A stretch of DNA of 64,000 bases from an uncultured Muribaculaceae bacterium (GTDB lineage Bacteria; Bacteroidota; Bacteroidia; Bacteroidales; Muribaculaceae), in contig CAJUAF010000005.1 in the NCBI GenBank assembly GCA_910584365.1, forward strand, positions 62,001-126,000, given 5' to 3'. Made by a program: the position numbers and the translations under genes. The notes under the pieces were generated by a model that saw only the letters and a list, made by a program, of their open reading frames with translations, searched no databases and was not told the origin of the DNA. Positions 16,879-23,998 of this stretch are shown one piece after another. Each line of letters opens with the position of its first letter. The first letter of the stretch is position 1.

Positions 16879-17637
16879 ATGTACAGACCCCTGAACTGCA
16901 TAGCGTTGAGAACCGTGCGCTATTCCGACCGCAATTCCATCCTGAGCGTCTACACGCTTCAGCAAGGGCGTATGTCGCTGCTGGTGCCGGCCGGAACCGG
17001 AAAAGCCGCCGCCAGGCTGCGGGCGCTCCTGATGCCCCTGGGCAGATTCGATTGCGTCGCCGACATCCGCAACGGACGCGACATCCACACCTTCCGCGAT
17101 GTGCGCCCCGTGGTCCTTCCCCCGGCGTCCGATCCTCTGCGGGCCTCCATCGCCATGTTTGTCACCGATATGCTGACAGCCTTGCTGCGGGAAGCTCAGG
17201 AGGACGCTCCTCTCTTCGGTTACGTAGACCGGGCCCTCAGGCGGCTGGCCTGTACGGAACGGATCGGAAGCAGAGGCGCCGAGCGCCCTCTGGCGCCCTC
17301 CTCCCTGTCGAATTTCCATATCTGTTTTCTGATCAGACTGACCCGCTTCCTGGGCATCGAGCCTGACTGGGGAAGCTATGTTCCGGGCCGGGTGCTTGAC
17401 CTGCCGGGAGGGGTATTCCGCGCCGTCCCTCCTCCCCACCGGCGTTTCCTGCCCCCCGGAGAGGCTGCCGCGGCCTTTCAGCTCAGCCGCATGAATTTCC
17501 GCAACATGGGGCGTTTCTGCATGAACCGCTTCGAGCGGAATACGATTCTCGACCGTATTCTCCTTTATTATCAGACCCATTACCCTTCGTTGCCGGAACC
17601 TTCCTCGCTGGAAATTCTGCGCATGATGGCCGACTGA
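16879..17637 (+). CDS. recO: DNA repair protein RecO
   Basis: 252 residues. RecO helps RecR load RecA on SSB-coated single-stranded DNA. The N-terminal OB-fold region reads LNCIALRTVRYSDRNSILSVYTLQQGRMSLLVPAG, followed by RLRALLMPLGRFDCVAD. The helical C-terminal domain ends NMGRFCMNRFERNTILDRILLYYQTHYPSLPEPSSLEIL cut into a typical RecO finish. The zinc cysteines of some RecO proteins are absent. It is divergent from the tRNA-Glu/rpsT unit with a clear promoter of its own. Length and pattern match Bacteroidetes RecO. Confidence 0.9.
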   Translation: MYRPLNCIALRTVRYSDRNSILSVYTLQQGRMSLLVPAGTGKAAARLRALLMPLGRFDCVADIRNGRDIHTFRDVRPVVLPPASDPLRASIAMFVTDMLTALLREAQEDAPLFGYVDRALRRLACTERIGSRGAERPLAPSSLSNFHICFLIRLTRFLGIEPDWGSYVPGRVLDLPGGVFRAVPPPHRRFLPPGEAAAAFQLSRMNFRNMGRFCMNRFERNTILDRILLYYQTHYPSLPEPSSLEILRMMAD

Positions 17638-17692
17638 CCCTCCTCCCTGGACTCAGTAGAGTAAATTTTGTATGCTGAAAACCCAAAAATTA

Positions 17693-17724
17693 TTTGGAAA
17701 AACCTCCCGATGATTGTAACTTTG
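17693..17724 (+). promoter_or_regulatory. Promoter for the lipoprotein gene at 17746
   Basis: TTTG (17693-17696), 20 bases, then TAACTTTG (17717-17724): an exact consensus. The start codon lies 21 bases after the box, giving a short leader. Confidence 0.87.
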
Positions 17725-17745
17725 TGACGACAATAAATTAGAAAT

Positions 17746-18156
17746 ATGAAATCCGCATCTACTTTGCACATTCTGCTTCTCTCGCTGGCCGGCCTCCTGC
17801 TCCTGGCTGCCTGCGGCGGTCTGAGCGACCGGGAGAAACAGATGGTAGGTAAATATTACATTCCCGCTGTCTCGGACACGAATCCGCTGATTGAACTCAA
17901 CGAGGACCGCACCTCGGTCCTGCGGGCCATCCGCCCGGGCGACATAACCTATTCCGTCACCGGCACATGGCAATGCGACGGGGATTCCCTGGTGATTGTC
18001 AACGACTCGACAAGCATCACTATCGAGGACGGAGACCCCGGCCTGGTGGGCCACGTAACCCGCCGCGTGGCTTATCCCATCCGGAGTTTCAATGAATCGA
18101 CCCTGACTATCGAGCGACAGGGCATCAACTACGATTATCACCGCCGCGCCGAATAA
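17746..18156 (+). CDS. Small lipoprotein, lipocalin-like
   Basis: 136 residues. The signal peptide ends in the lipobox LLAAC near residue 23. The mature part begins with a MVGKYYI motif and continues through alternating strands (LIELNEDRTSVLRAI; YSVTGTWQCDGDSLVIV; SFNESTLTIERQGINYDY). This GKY...L.ED.....TGTW pattern is typical of lipocalin-like small lipoproteins in Bacteroidales. It has its own consensus promoter and is followed 35 bases later by another lipoprotein gene. No function can be assigned. Confidence 0.7.
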   Translation: MKSASTLHILLLSLAGLLLLAACGGLSDREKQMVGKYYIPAVSDTNPLIELNEDRTSVLRAIRPGDITYSVTGTWQCDGDSLVIVNDSTSITIEDGDPGLVGHVTRRVAYPIRSFNESTLTIERQGINYDYHRRAE

Positions 18157-18191
18157 TCCGCTTTCGGCCCGGTAGCTTCTCTTACCTTTAT

Positions 18192-18674
18192 ATGAAAAAC
18201 TGTCTGCGTTTTAAATTCCTGACAATTATCCTGACCTTCCTGGCTTTCGGCGCGCTCCTTTCGGGGTGTGGCTCCTCGGGAGCCGATTATGACACAGCCC
18301 TGGCCGATGCCCAGCTTGCCCTGGACGAAGGGGACGCCGGGCGCTCCTCGCGCATCTGTTCGGAACTGCTCGACAAGGATGCCGACGCCTTGAACGAACG
18401 CCAGCTCGGGCGCCTCGCCATCATATTCATGAAACTTTCCGAAGTGACGGACAGCGATGAAAACGTCGCCGACGCCACCGAGTGTTTCCGGCGCGCATGG
18501 AAACTCTCGGCCGACTCTATGCGCGGATTCGCCTCGCAGCTTCCTCCGGAAGATCTTCCCCAGTATGTGATTCTCAGCCGCATAGGCGGTTCGATAGATT
18601 CCCCGCCCGATCTTTCGGAAGAATCCTACCCCGAGGATTCCGTACACATCTATTCCGAATCCGAATCCCGCTGA
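18192..18674 (+). CDS. Small helical lipoprotein
   Basis: 160 residues with a lipoprotein signal ending ALLSGC (cysteine near residue 26). The mature part is helical, with a TPR-like look: YDTALADAQLALDEGDAGRSSRICSEL, then NERQLGRLAIIFMKLSEVTD and ADATECFRRAWKLS. The tail is acidic and serine-rich (SEESYPEDSVHIYSESES). It sits between another lipoprotein gene and the SUI1 gene on the same strand. TPR-like packing is my reading of the pattern. Function unknown. Confidence 0.66.
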   Translation: MKNCLRFKFLTIILTFLAFGALLSGCGSSGADYDTALADAQLALDEGDAGRSSRICSELLDKDADALNERQLGRLAIIFMKLSEVTDSDENVADATECFRRAWKLSADSMRGFASQLPPEDLPQYVILSRIGGSIDSPPDLSEESYPEDSVHIYSESESR

Positions 18675-18696
18675 TATTTTGTCTGATCATTCATTT

Positions 18697-19038
18697 ATGG
18701 ACTGGAAATCCTCACTCGAAGCCCTGAAGGCCGAAATGCCTGCCTCCCCCCATGAGGAGGCAGAAGCTGTTCCCGCGGAAACCTCAGCTTTCCCGGCCAC
18801 GGAAAAGGCGCGTCTGGACATCATCCTCGATAAAAAAGGAAGAAAAGGGAAAGCCGCCACCATAATTGCCGGATTCACCGTAGATGACACGCAAATCGAA
18901 GATATTGCCCGCAGGCTGAAACAGCGCCTCGGCACCGGCGGTTCCTGCCGCGGCGGTGAAATCCTTATCCAGGGGGACAAACGTCGCGAAGTGGCCGAAG
19001 CCCTGGCGTCGTTCGGAATCAGGAACCGAATTATCTGA
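18697..19038 (+). CDS. SUI1/eIF1-family translation factor (YciH-like)
   Basis: 113 residues. A variable acidic N-terminus of about 45 residues precedes the SUI1 domain: LDIILDKKGRKGKAATIIAGF, IEDIARRLKQRLGTGGSCRGGEILIQGD and ALASFGIRNRII. The GTGGS..GGEI..QGD core is the hallmark of the family. Bacterial YciH proteins bind the 30S subunit and affect start-site fidelity; the role here is inferred. I chose ATG 18697 over an upstream alternative start at 18679, which would add only six residues. Confidence 0.92.
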   Translation: MDWKSSLEALKAEMPASPHEEAEAVPAETSAFPATEKARLDIILDKKGRKGKAATIIAGFTVDDTQIEDIARRLKQRLGTGGSCRGGEILIQGDKRREVAEALASFGIRNRII

Positions 19039-19096
19039 ACCCTGTCCGCCGCCCCGCCGCGCCGGATAAAGTACAAACCCAACTGCCAGCTACCCC

Positions 19097-19711
19097 ATGA
19101 AAAGCTACAAGATGTATGCCTCGAGCATCAATGACCGCTACACCGATGAAATCGTGGAGCGTCTGCGCCGGGGCGAGACGATTATCTATCCTACCGACTC
19201 GCTGTATGCCGTGGGGTGTGACGCGCTGAACAACCGCGCGGTCGAGCGCGTATGCCGCCTCAAGGATATCAACCCGGCGAAGCAGCGCCTTGCGATCGTC
19301 TGCTCCGACATTTCCCAGGCGAGCGAATACGCCCGGATCGACAACGAGGCTTTCCGCATCATGCGGGCCAATCTCCCGGGACCGTTCACTTTCATACTTC
19401 CCGCTTCCACGCGCCTGTCGAAAGCCTTCAAGGGGCGCCGGGAGGTCGGAGTCCGCGTTCCCGACAATGAAATCGCCCGGCATATCGCCTCCGAACTCGG
19501 CAATCCGTTGCTGACTACCTCCGTGGAGTGGCCCGACGCCGATGCCGAGGACCTGGCGCAGCCCGAGGCGATCAGGCTTCATTATGAAGACACTGTGGAC
19601 GCCATAATCGACGGAGGAGAAGGGGACGGCGTCCCCTCGGCGATAATAGACCTTACCGATTCTTCCTCTCCCGAAATCCTCCGCGAAGGGCCTCTTCCCC
19701 TCGCGGACTAA
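19097..19711 (+). CDS. YrdC/Sua5/YciO-family protein
   Basis: 204 residues with the YrdC fold: RRGETIIYPTDSLYAVGCDALN, KDINPAKQRLAIVCSD, ANLPGPFTFILPAS and GRREVGVRVPDN. The family includes threonylcarbamoyl-AMP synthase, which makes the t6A37 intermediate of tRNA. This one has the shorter KxR-type nucleotide site and a Bacteroidetes YciO-like C-terminus. It may be the tRNA enzyme or a YciO paralogue, and sequence alone does not separate them. It stands 24 bases before the dehydrogenase gene on the same strand. Confidence 0.87.
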   Translation: MKSYKMYASSINDRYTDEIVERLRRGETIIYPTDSLYAVGCDALNNRAVERVCRLKDINPAKQRLAIVCSDISQASEYARIDNEAFRIMRANLPGPFTFILPASTRLSKAFKGRREVGVRVPDNEIARHIASELGNPLLTTSVEWPDADAEDLAQPEAIRLHYEDTVDAIIDGGEGDGVPSAIIDLTDSSSPEILREGPLPLAD

Positions 19712-19735
19712 CAGCAAAAGACCTGTTAATACGAT

Positions 19736-20905
19736 ATGGATAATTTCAGCTACTGTACCCCGACACGCTATATATTCGGACGCGATACCGAGAAAGAGAC
19801 CGGACGTCTGACAGCCGAGACCGGCTGCCGGCGAGTGATGATTGTCAGCGGAGGAAGCTCCGCCCGCAAAAGCGGACTGCTCGACAGGGTCACCGCCTCA
19901 CTGGACGAGGCCGGAATCAGCTACGTGGAACTTACCGGAATCAAGCCAAACCCCACCGATGACCGCGTGTATGAGGGAATCGACCTCGCGCGCCGCGAGG
20001 GGGTCGACGGTCTGCTGGCTGTCGGCGGCGGTTCGGTAATCGATACCGCCAAAGCCATTGCCGGAGGTGTGCCCTACGACGGTGACTTCTGGGATTTCTG
20101 GGCCGGGAAAGCCATCATGAAAGAGGCGCTTCCCGTAGGGGTGGTGCTGACAATCCCGGCAGCCGGAAGCGAAGGTAGCGGTAATTCGGTGATCACAAAA
20201 CTGGATGGGATGCATAAAATCAGTCTCCGCACCGACTTTGCCCTCCGGCCTAAATTCGCTGTGCTGAATCCCGAACTCACCTTTACCCTGCCGCCTGAAC
20301 AGACCGCCGCCGGAGTCGCCGACATGATGGCCCATATCCTGGAGCGGTATTTTTCCCCCACGGAGGAGGTCGAGACCACCGACCGCATTTCCGAAGGGCT
20401 GCTGATGGCCATAATGGAGGAAGCCCCGAAGGTGATGGCCGCTCCCGATGACTACCAGGCCCGGGCTAATATCATGTGGGCCGGGACTATGGCCCATAAC
20501 GGAGTCTGTGGCTGCGGACGCCGTGAAGACTGGACTTCCCACGGGCTGGAACACGTGCTGTCGGCTGTCTACGGCGTCACTCACGGCGCCGGACTGGCGG
20601 TGGTGTTCCCGGCATGGATGACTTTCATGGCTTCCCACCGGCCGGAAAAGGTGGCCCAGCTCGGACGACGCATCTTCGGCGTTACTGCCGCCGGTGACAA
20701 GGAGGCGGCTCTCAAGACTGTAGACTCTCTGCGGGCGTTTTTCAAGAGTATCGGACTCCCGCTCACCCTGGGCGAACTCGGCATTGGGAATCCCGATTTC
20801 GCCATGCTTACCCGCAAGTTCCATGAGGACAAGGGTACCCCCTTCGGTCCTTACTTCCCCCTTCACCCCGTCGACACCGAGGCGGTCTACCGCCTGATGC
20901 TCTGA
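19736..20905 (+). CDS. Iron-containing alcohol dehydrogenase (YqhD/BDH-like)
   Basis: 389 residues, group III metal-dependent dehydrogenase. The N-terminal Rossmann-like domain has YIFGRDTEKE and VGGGSVIDTAKAIA. The metal ligands are visible as Asp and His in VADMMAHILERY and as His in SHGLEHVLS and THGAGLAVVFPAWM. The NADPH-preferring YqhD branch reduces aldehydes; the substrate here cannot be told. The length is normal. It is downstream of the YrdC gene on the same strand, and the physiological link is not obvious. Confidence 0.92.
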   Translation: MDNFSYCTPTRYIFGRDTEKETGRLTAETGCRRVMIVSGGSSARKSGLLDRVTASLDEAGISYVELTGIKPNPTDDRVYEGIDLARREGVDGLLAVGGGSVIDTAKAIAGGVPYDGDFWDFWAGKAIMKEALPVGVVLTIPAAGSEGSGNSVITKLDGMHKISLRTDFALRPKFAVLNPELTFTLPPEQTAAGVADMMAHILERYFSPTEEVETTDRISEGLLMAIMEEAPKVMAAPDDYQARANIMWAGTMAHNGVCGCGRREDWTSHGLEHVLSAVYGVTHGAGLAVVFPAWMTFMASHRPEKVAQLGRRIFGVTAAGDKEAALKTVDSLRAFFKSIGLPLTLGELGIGNPDFAMLTRKFHEDKGTPFGPYFPLHPVDTEAVYRLML

Positions 20906-21032
20906 GCGGCCGCGGTCGGGATTCCGAAGGATTTCCCCTCCAAACTTCCCTGGTCGTCCGGATGTTATAAGAACATAAGGTGTGCGGTTCAGAATCCGAA
21001 TTCTGACACTCTCCACCATCGGGCTATTACAG

Positions 21033-21830
21033 ATGAAAGCGAGGGAAAAATATCACGGTAGCTTAAGAAGGCTGTTTATCGACGGGCTGCACTGGACTGT
21101 GCTGTTGCTGTCGGTATTGCTGATTGTGTTCATCTCCTACGACACATTCAAAGGCATCCCCTTTCTGGAGAACCGCGCCTACATGACCTTCCAGTTCTTT
21201 GTGTGTCTGGCCTTTATCGCGGATTTCTTTGTGGAGCTGTGGTTTACCCCCCGGGAGGGGAGGGGGTCATATTTCCGTTCCCGCTGGCTATTCCTGCTGC
21301 TTTCCATCCCCTACCTGAATATCGTCTACGGCGCCGGACTCGATCTGTCGCCCCAGACCTTGTATTTCATCCGGTTTCTGCCTCTGGCCCGCGGAGTGCT
21401 GGCGATGGTGATTGTCTTCAATTACCTCGCCTCCTCGAAAATCACCGGTATTTTCGTCAGCTACGTGGCCATACTGCTGATGACCGTCTACTTCGCCAGC
21501 CTTATATTCTTCGAGCGGGAACAGCCGGTGAATCCCGGGGTGACGAGCTACTGGGACGCCGTCTGGTGGTGCTGCATGGAGACCACTTCGCTGGGGTGTT
21601 CGCTCTCGCCGGTTACTGTCGTCGGAAAGGTGCTGGCGGTGGTCCTTTCGCTGATGGGGATGATAATCTTTCCGCTCTTTACGGTGTACCTCTCGAGCGT
21701 AATTATGAGGAGTCGCAGAAAGTTAAATATTCTTAAAATTGTTGATTCTTCTGTTAAAACATCTGATTCTCCGGGATTGTCCGCTCAATCCGGGGAGCGG
21801 AAAGTTGCAGAAACGCCGAAAAATCCGTAA
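21033..21830 (+). CDS. Two-pore-helix (K+-channel-fold) ion channel with atypical selectivity filter
   Basis: 265 residues from ATG 21033 (an earlier ATG at 20982 is possible). Five or six hydrophobic segments are visible: WTVLLLSVLLIVFISY, FFVCLAFIADFFVELW, WLFLLLSIPYLNIVYG, VLAMVIVFNYLA and FVSYVAILLMTVYFASLIFF. They are followed by a re-entrant pore loop (DAVWWCCMETTSLGCSLSPV) and a last helix. The layout is that of voltage-gated-like potassium channels. The filter reads TSLGC in place of TVGYG, so selectivity is uncertain, and no S4 arginine ladder is evident. A cytoplasmic tail of about 40 residues follows. Confidence 0.8.
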   Translation: MKAREKYHGSLRRLFIDGLHWTVLLLSVLLIVFISYDTFKGIPFLENRAYMTFQFFVCLAFIADFFVELWFTPREGRGSYFRSRWLFLLLSIPYLNIVYGAGLDLSPQTLYFIRFLPLARGVLAMVIVFNYLASSKITGIFVSYVAILLMTVYFASLIFFEREQPVNPGVTSYWDAVWWCCMETTSLGCSLSPVTVVGKVLAVVLSLMGMIIFPLFTVYLSSVIMRSRRKLNILKIVDSSVKTSDSPGLSAQSGERKVAETPKNP

Positions 21831-21835
21831 CTTTG
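21804..21835 (+). promoter_or_regulatory. Promoter for the rimP-nusA-infB operon
   Basis: GTTG (21804-21807), 20 bases, then TAACTTTG (21828-21835). The -7 box is exact and the -33 box has three of four bases. It overlaps the end of the ion-channel gene. The predicted start is near 21841. Confidence 0.68.
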
Positions 21836-21847
21836 CAAACGGTTATC

Positions 21848-21872
21848 GGAGGAGGCCCACGGGGCTTCCTCC
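21848..21872 (+). promoter_or_regulatory. Leader hairpin at the 5' end of the rimP-nusA-infB mRNA
   Basis: An 11-bp stem (21848-21858 with 21862-21872, one G-U pair) closes a 3-base loop. It lies a few bases after the predicted start of transcription and 12 bases before the first possible rimP ATG. The left arm includes GGAGG, which the stem would hide. The bases after it are T-rich, so it could act as an attenuator or a stabilising 5' hairpin. Confidence 0.6.
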
Positions 21873-21884
21873 ATTTCGTTTTGT

Positions 21885-22400
21885 ATGTCCGCGGCGGACC
21901 CTCCGCCAGCGGATGCCGACAGAATAATAGCGATGATAGACAAGAACGAAGTACTCAAAGCCGTTGAGACGGCCATCGAAGGCACCGACCTGTTCGTGGT
22001 CGACGTGGAGGTTTCTCCGGCGAAATCAATCATAGTGGAGGTCGATTCCCCCGAAAATATCGATATCGACACCTGCACGTCCCTTACCCGCAAAATTGAG
22101 GAACTGCTTCCCGCCGAACTTGAGGACTATGACCTCGAAGTCGGTTCCGCCGGGTTGACGTCCCCCTTCAGGGTCAGAGGCCAGTGGGAGAAGAATGTCG
22201 GTAACGAAATCGAGCTTCTGACCGCCGACGGCCGCAAGCTGACCGGCGTGTTGGCCTCGCTGGGAGAGGACGACTTCACCCTCGAATATCAGGTGAAGGA
22301 AAAACTTCCCGGGAAAAAACGCCCCGAGATGGTTACCAAATCCGAGCGTATTCCCCTGGAGAACGTGAAGAAAGCCTCCTATCTGCTTAGATTCAAATAA
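21885..22400 (+). CDS. rimP: Ribosome maturation factor RimP
   Basis: 171 residues (155 if ATG 21933 is used). RimP assists late 30S subunit assembly. The N-terminal domain shows DLFVVDVEVSPAKSIIVEVDS, IDIDTCTSLTRKIEELL and YDLEVGSAGLTSPF, the typical RimP 'EV.S.G...P' motif. The C-terminal SH3-like part includes ELLTADGRKLTGVLASLGED. MIDKNEVLKAVETAIEG at the second ATG is the usual start of the conserved region, so the first 16 residues may be untranslated. It begins the rimP-nusA-infB operon. Confidence 0.92.
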   Translation: MSAADPPPADADRIIAMIDKNEVLKAVETAIEGTDLFVVDVEVSPAKSIIVEVDSPENIDIDTCTSLTRKIEELLPAELEDYDLEVGSAGLTSPFRVRGQWEKNVGNEIELLTADGRKLTGVLASLGEDDFTLEYQVKEKLPGKKRPEMVTKSERIPLENVKKASYLLRFK

Positions 22401-22481
22401 CCGGACCCCGACCTTCCGCCGCGAGGACGCGCGTCCATCCCCCCTTAATCCGAAATAAAAAAACAACGACATAACAAAGAT

Positions 22482-23897
22482 ATGGCTAAAAAAGAGGAAA
22501 CTCCCAACATGGTGGAAAGCTTTGCCGAGTTCAAGCAGCTGAAAAACATCGACAAGACAACCATGATAAGTGTGCTTGAAGAGTCTTTCCGCAATGTACT
22601 CGCGAAGATGTTCGGCACAGACGAAAACCTTGACGTGATCATGAATCCCGACAAGGGGGACGTACAGATTTTCCAGAATCTCGAAGTGGTTCCCGACGGG
22701 GAAGTTTCCAACCCCAACCTCCAGATTGCCCTTACGGAGGCGCGCGCCGACAATGATCCCGAGGTGGAAATCGGCGAGGAGCATACGAAGGAGATTATCT
22801 TCGCCGACTTCGGCCGCCGCGCCATCCTGACCCTGCGCCAGACCCTCCAGTCGAAGATTCTCGAACTCCAGAAAGAGGCCATCTACAATAAGTTCAAGGA
22901 CCTTGAAGGGGAACTTGTCACCGGGGAGGTCTATCAGACATGGTCAAGAGAGACCCTTCTGCTCGACGACGAGAAAAACGAACTCCTCCTTCCCAAGAAC
23001 CAGGCGATTCCCGGCGACTTCTTCCGCAAGGGGGAGACAATCCGCGCCGTCATCGCCAATGTCGACAATAATAACAATAACCCCAAGATCACCGTATCCC
23101 GCACGAACGAGAACTTCCTGCGCCGCCTTTTCGAGCTGGAAGTCCCCGAAATCCACGACGGCCTGATCAACATCCGCGCCGTGGCCCGTATCCCGGGCGA
23201 ACGCGCCAAGATCGCCGTCGAGAGTTACGATGACCGTATCGATCCCGTCGGCGCCTGCGTCGGTGTCAAGGGTTCCCGAATCCACGGAATCGTCCGCGAG
23301 CTTCGCAACGAGAACATCGACGTCATCCCCTTCACCAGCAATCCCTCGCTCTTCATCCAGCGCGCACTTTCCCCCGCTAAAGTATCTTCCATCCGTCTGG
23401 ACGAGGAAAGCAAGAAAGCCGAAGTGTTCCTCAAGCCCGACCAGGTCTCCCTTGCTATCGGTAAGCAGGGTCTTAACATCAAGCTGGCCTCCATGCTGAC
23501 AGGCTACGTAATCGACGTCTACCGCGACAACGACGAGGTCTACGAGGAAGACATCTACCTGGATGAATTCAAGGACGAAATCGACGAATGGGTTATCGAC
23601 GCCCTCAAGGACATGGGTTGCGTAACCGCCAAGAGTGTCCTCAACACTCCCCGCGAGGAACTTGTGCGCCGCGCCGACCTCGAGGAAGAGACCGTCGACA
23701 ACGTGCTTGAAATCCTCCGCGCCGAGTTCGAGGACAGCGACGACGAACAGCCTGCCGCTCCCTCCGCTCCTGCCGCCGACGAAGCCTGTGGGCAGCCCGA
23801 TGTCTGCGCCGAGGAAGCTCCCTCCGCCGATATCGCCGCAGCTGCGGATGCCGTGGAGGAGAACGCTCCGGCGGATGCAGCTTCCGAAAAGGAATAA
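22482..23897 (+). CDS. nusA: Transcription termination/antitermination factor NusA
   Basis: 471 residues. The RNA-polymerase-binding N-terminal domain (about 1-130) is followed by an S1 domain (GELVTGEVYQTWSRETLLLDD...KGETIRAVIANV). KH1 and KH2 come next (DPVGACVGVKGSRIHGIVREL; QVSLAIGKQGLNIKLASMLTG). A helical region (about 370-425) and a low-complexity acidic Ala/Pro/Glu tail finish the protein. NusA modulates pausing, termination and antitermination. It has the standard position between rimP and infB. The long acidic tail replaces the AR domains of E. coli. Confidence 0.97.
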   Translation: MAKKEETPNMVESFAEFKQLKNIDKTTMISVLEESFRNVLAKMFGTDENLDVIMNPDKGDVQIFQNLEVVPDGEVSNPNLQIALTEARADNDPEVEIGEEHTKEIIFADFGRRAILTLRQTLQSKILELQKEAIYNKFKDLEGELVTGEVYQTWSRETLLLDDEKNELLLPKNQAIPGDFFRKGETIRAVIANVDNNNNNPKITVSRTNENFLRRLFELEVPEIHDGLINIRAVARIPGERAKIAVESYDDRIDPVGACVGVKGSRIHGIVRELRNENIDVIPFTSNPSLFIQRALSPAKVSSIRLDEESKKAEVFLKPDQVSLAIGKQGLNIKLASMLTGYVIDVYRDNDEVYEEDIYLDEFKDEIDEWVIDALKDMGCVTAKSVLNTPREELVRRADLEEETVDNVLEILRAEFEDSDDEQPAAPSAPAADEACGQPDVCAEEAPSADIAAAADAVEENAPADAASEKE

Positions 23898-23998
23898 TCC
23901 CGCGCCTGTCCTACCCGCCGCGCAAGAGCGTGGTCTCCGGAAGCTCGGGGCATGGAAAATCTCTCCAGTTCAACTATCAGAAAACTTAATCCCAATCA

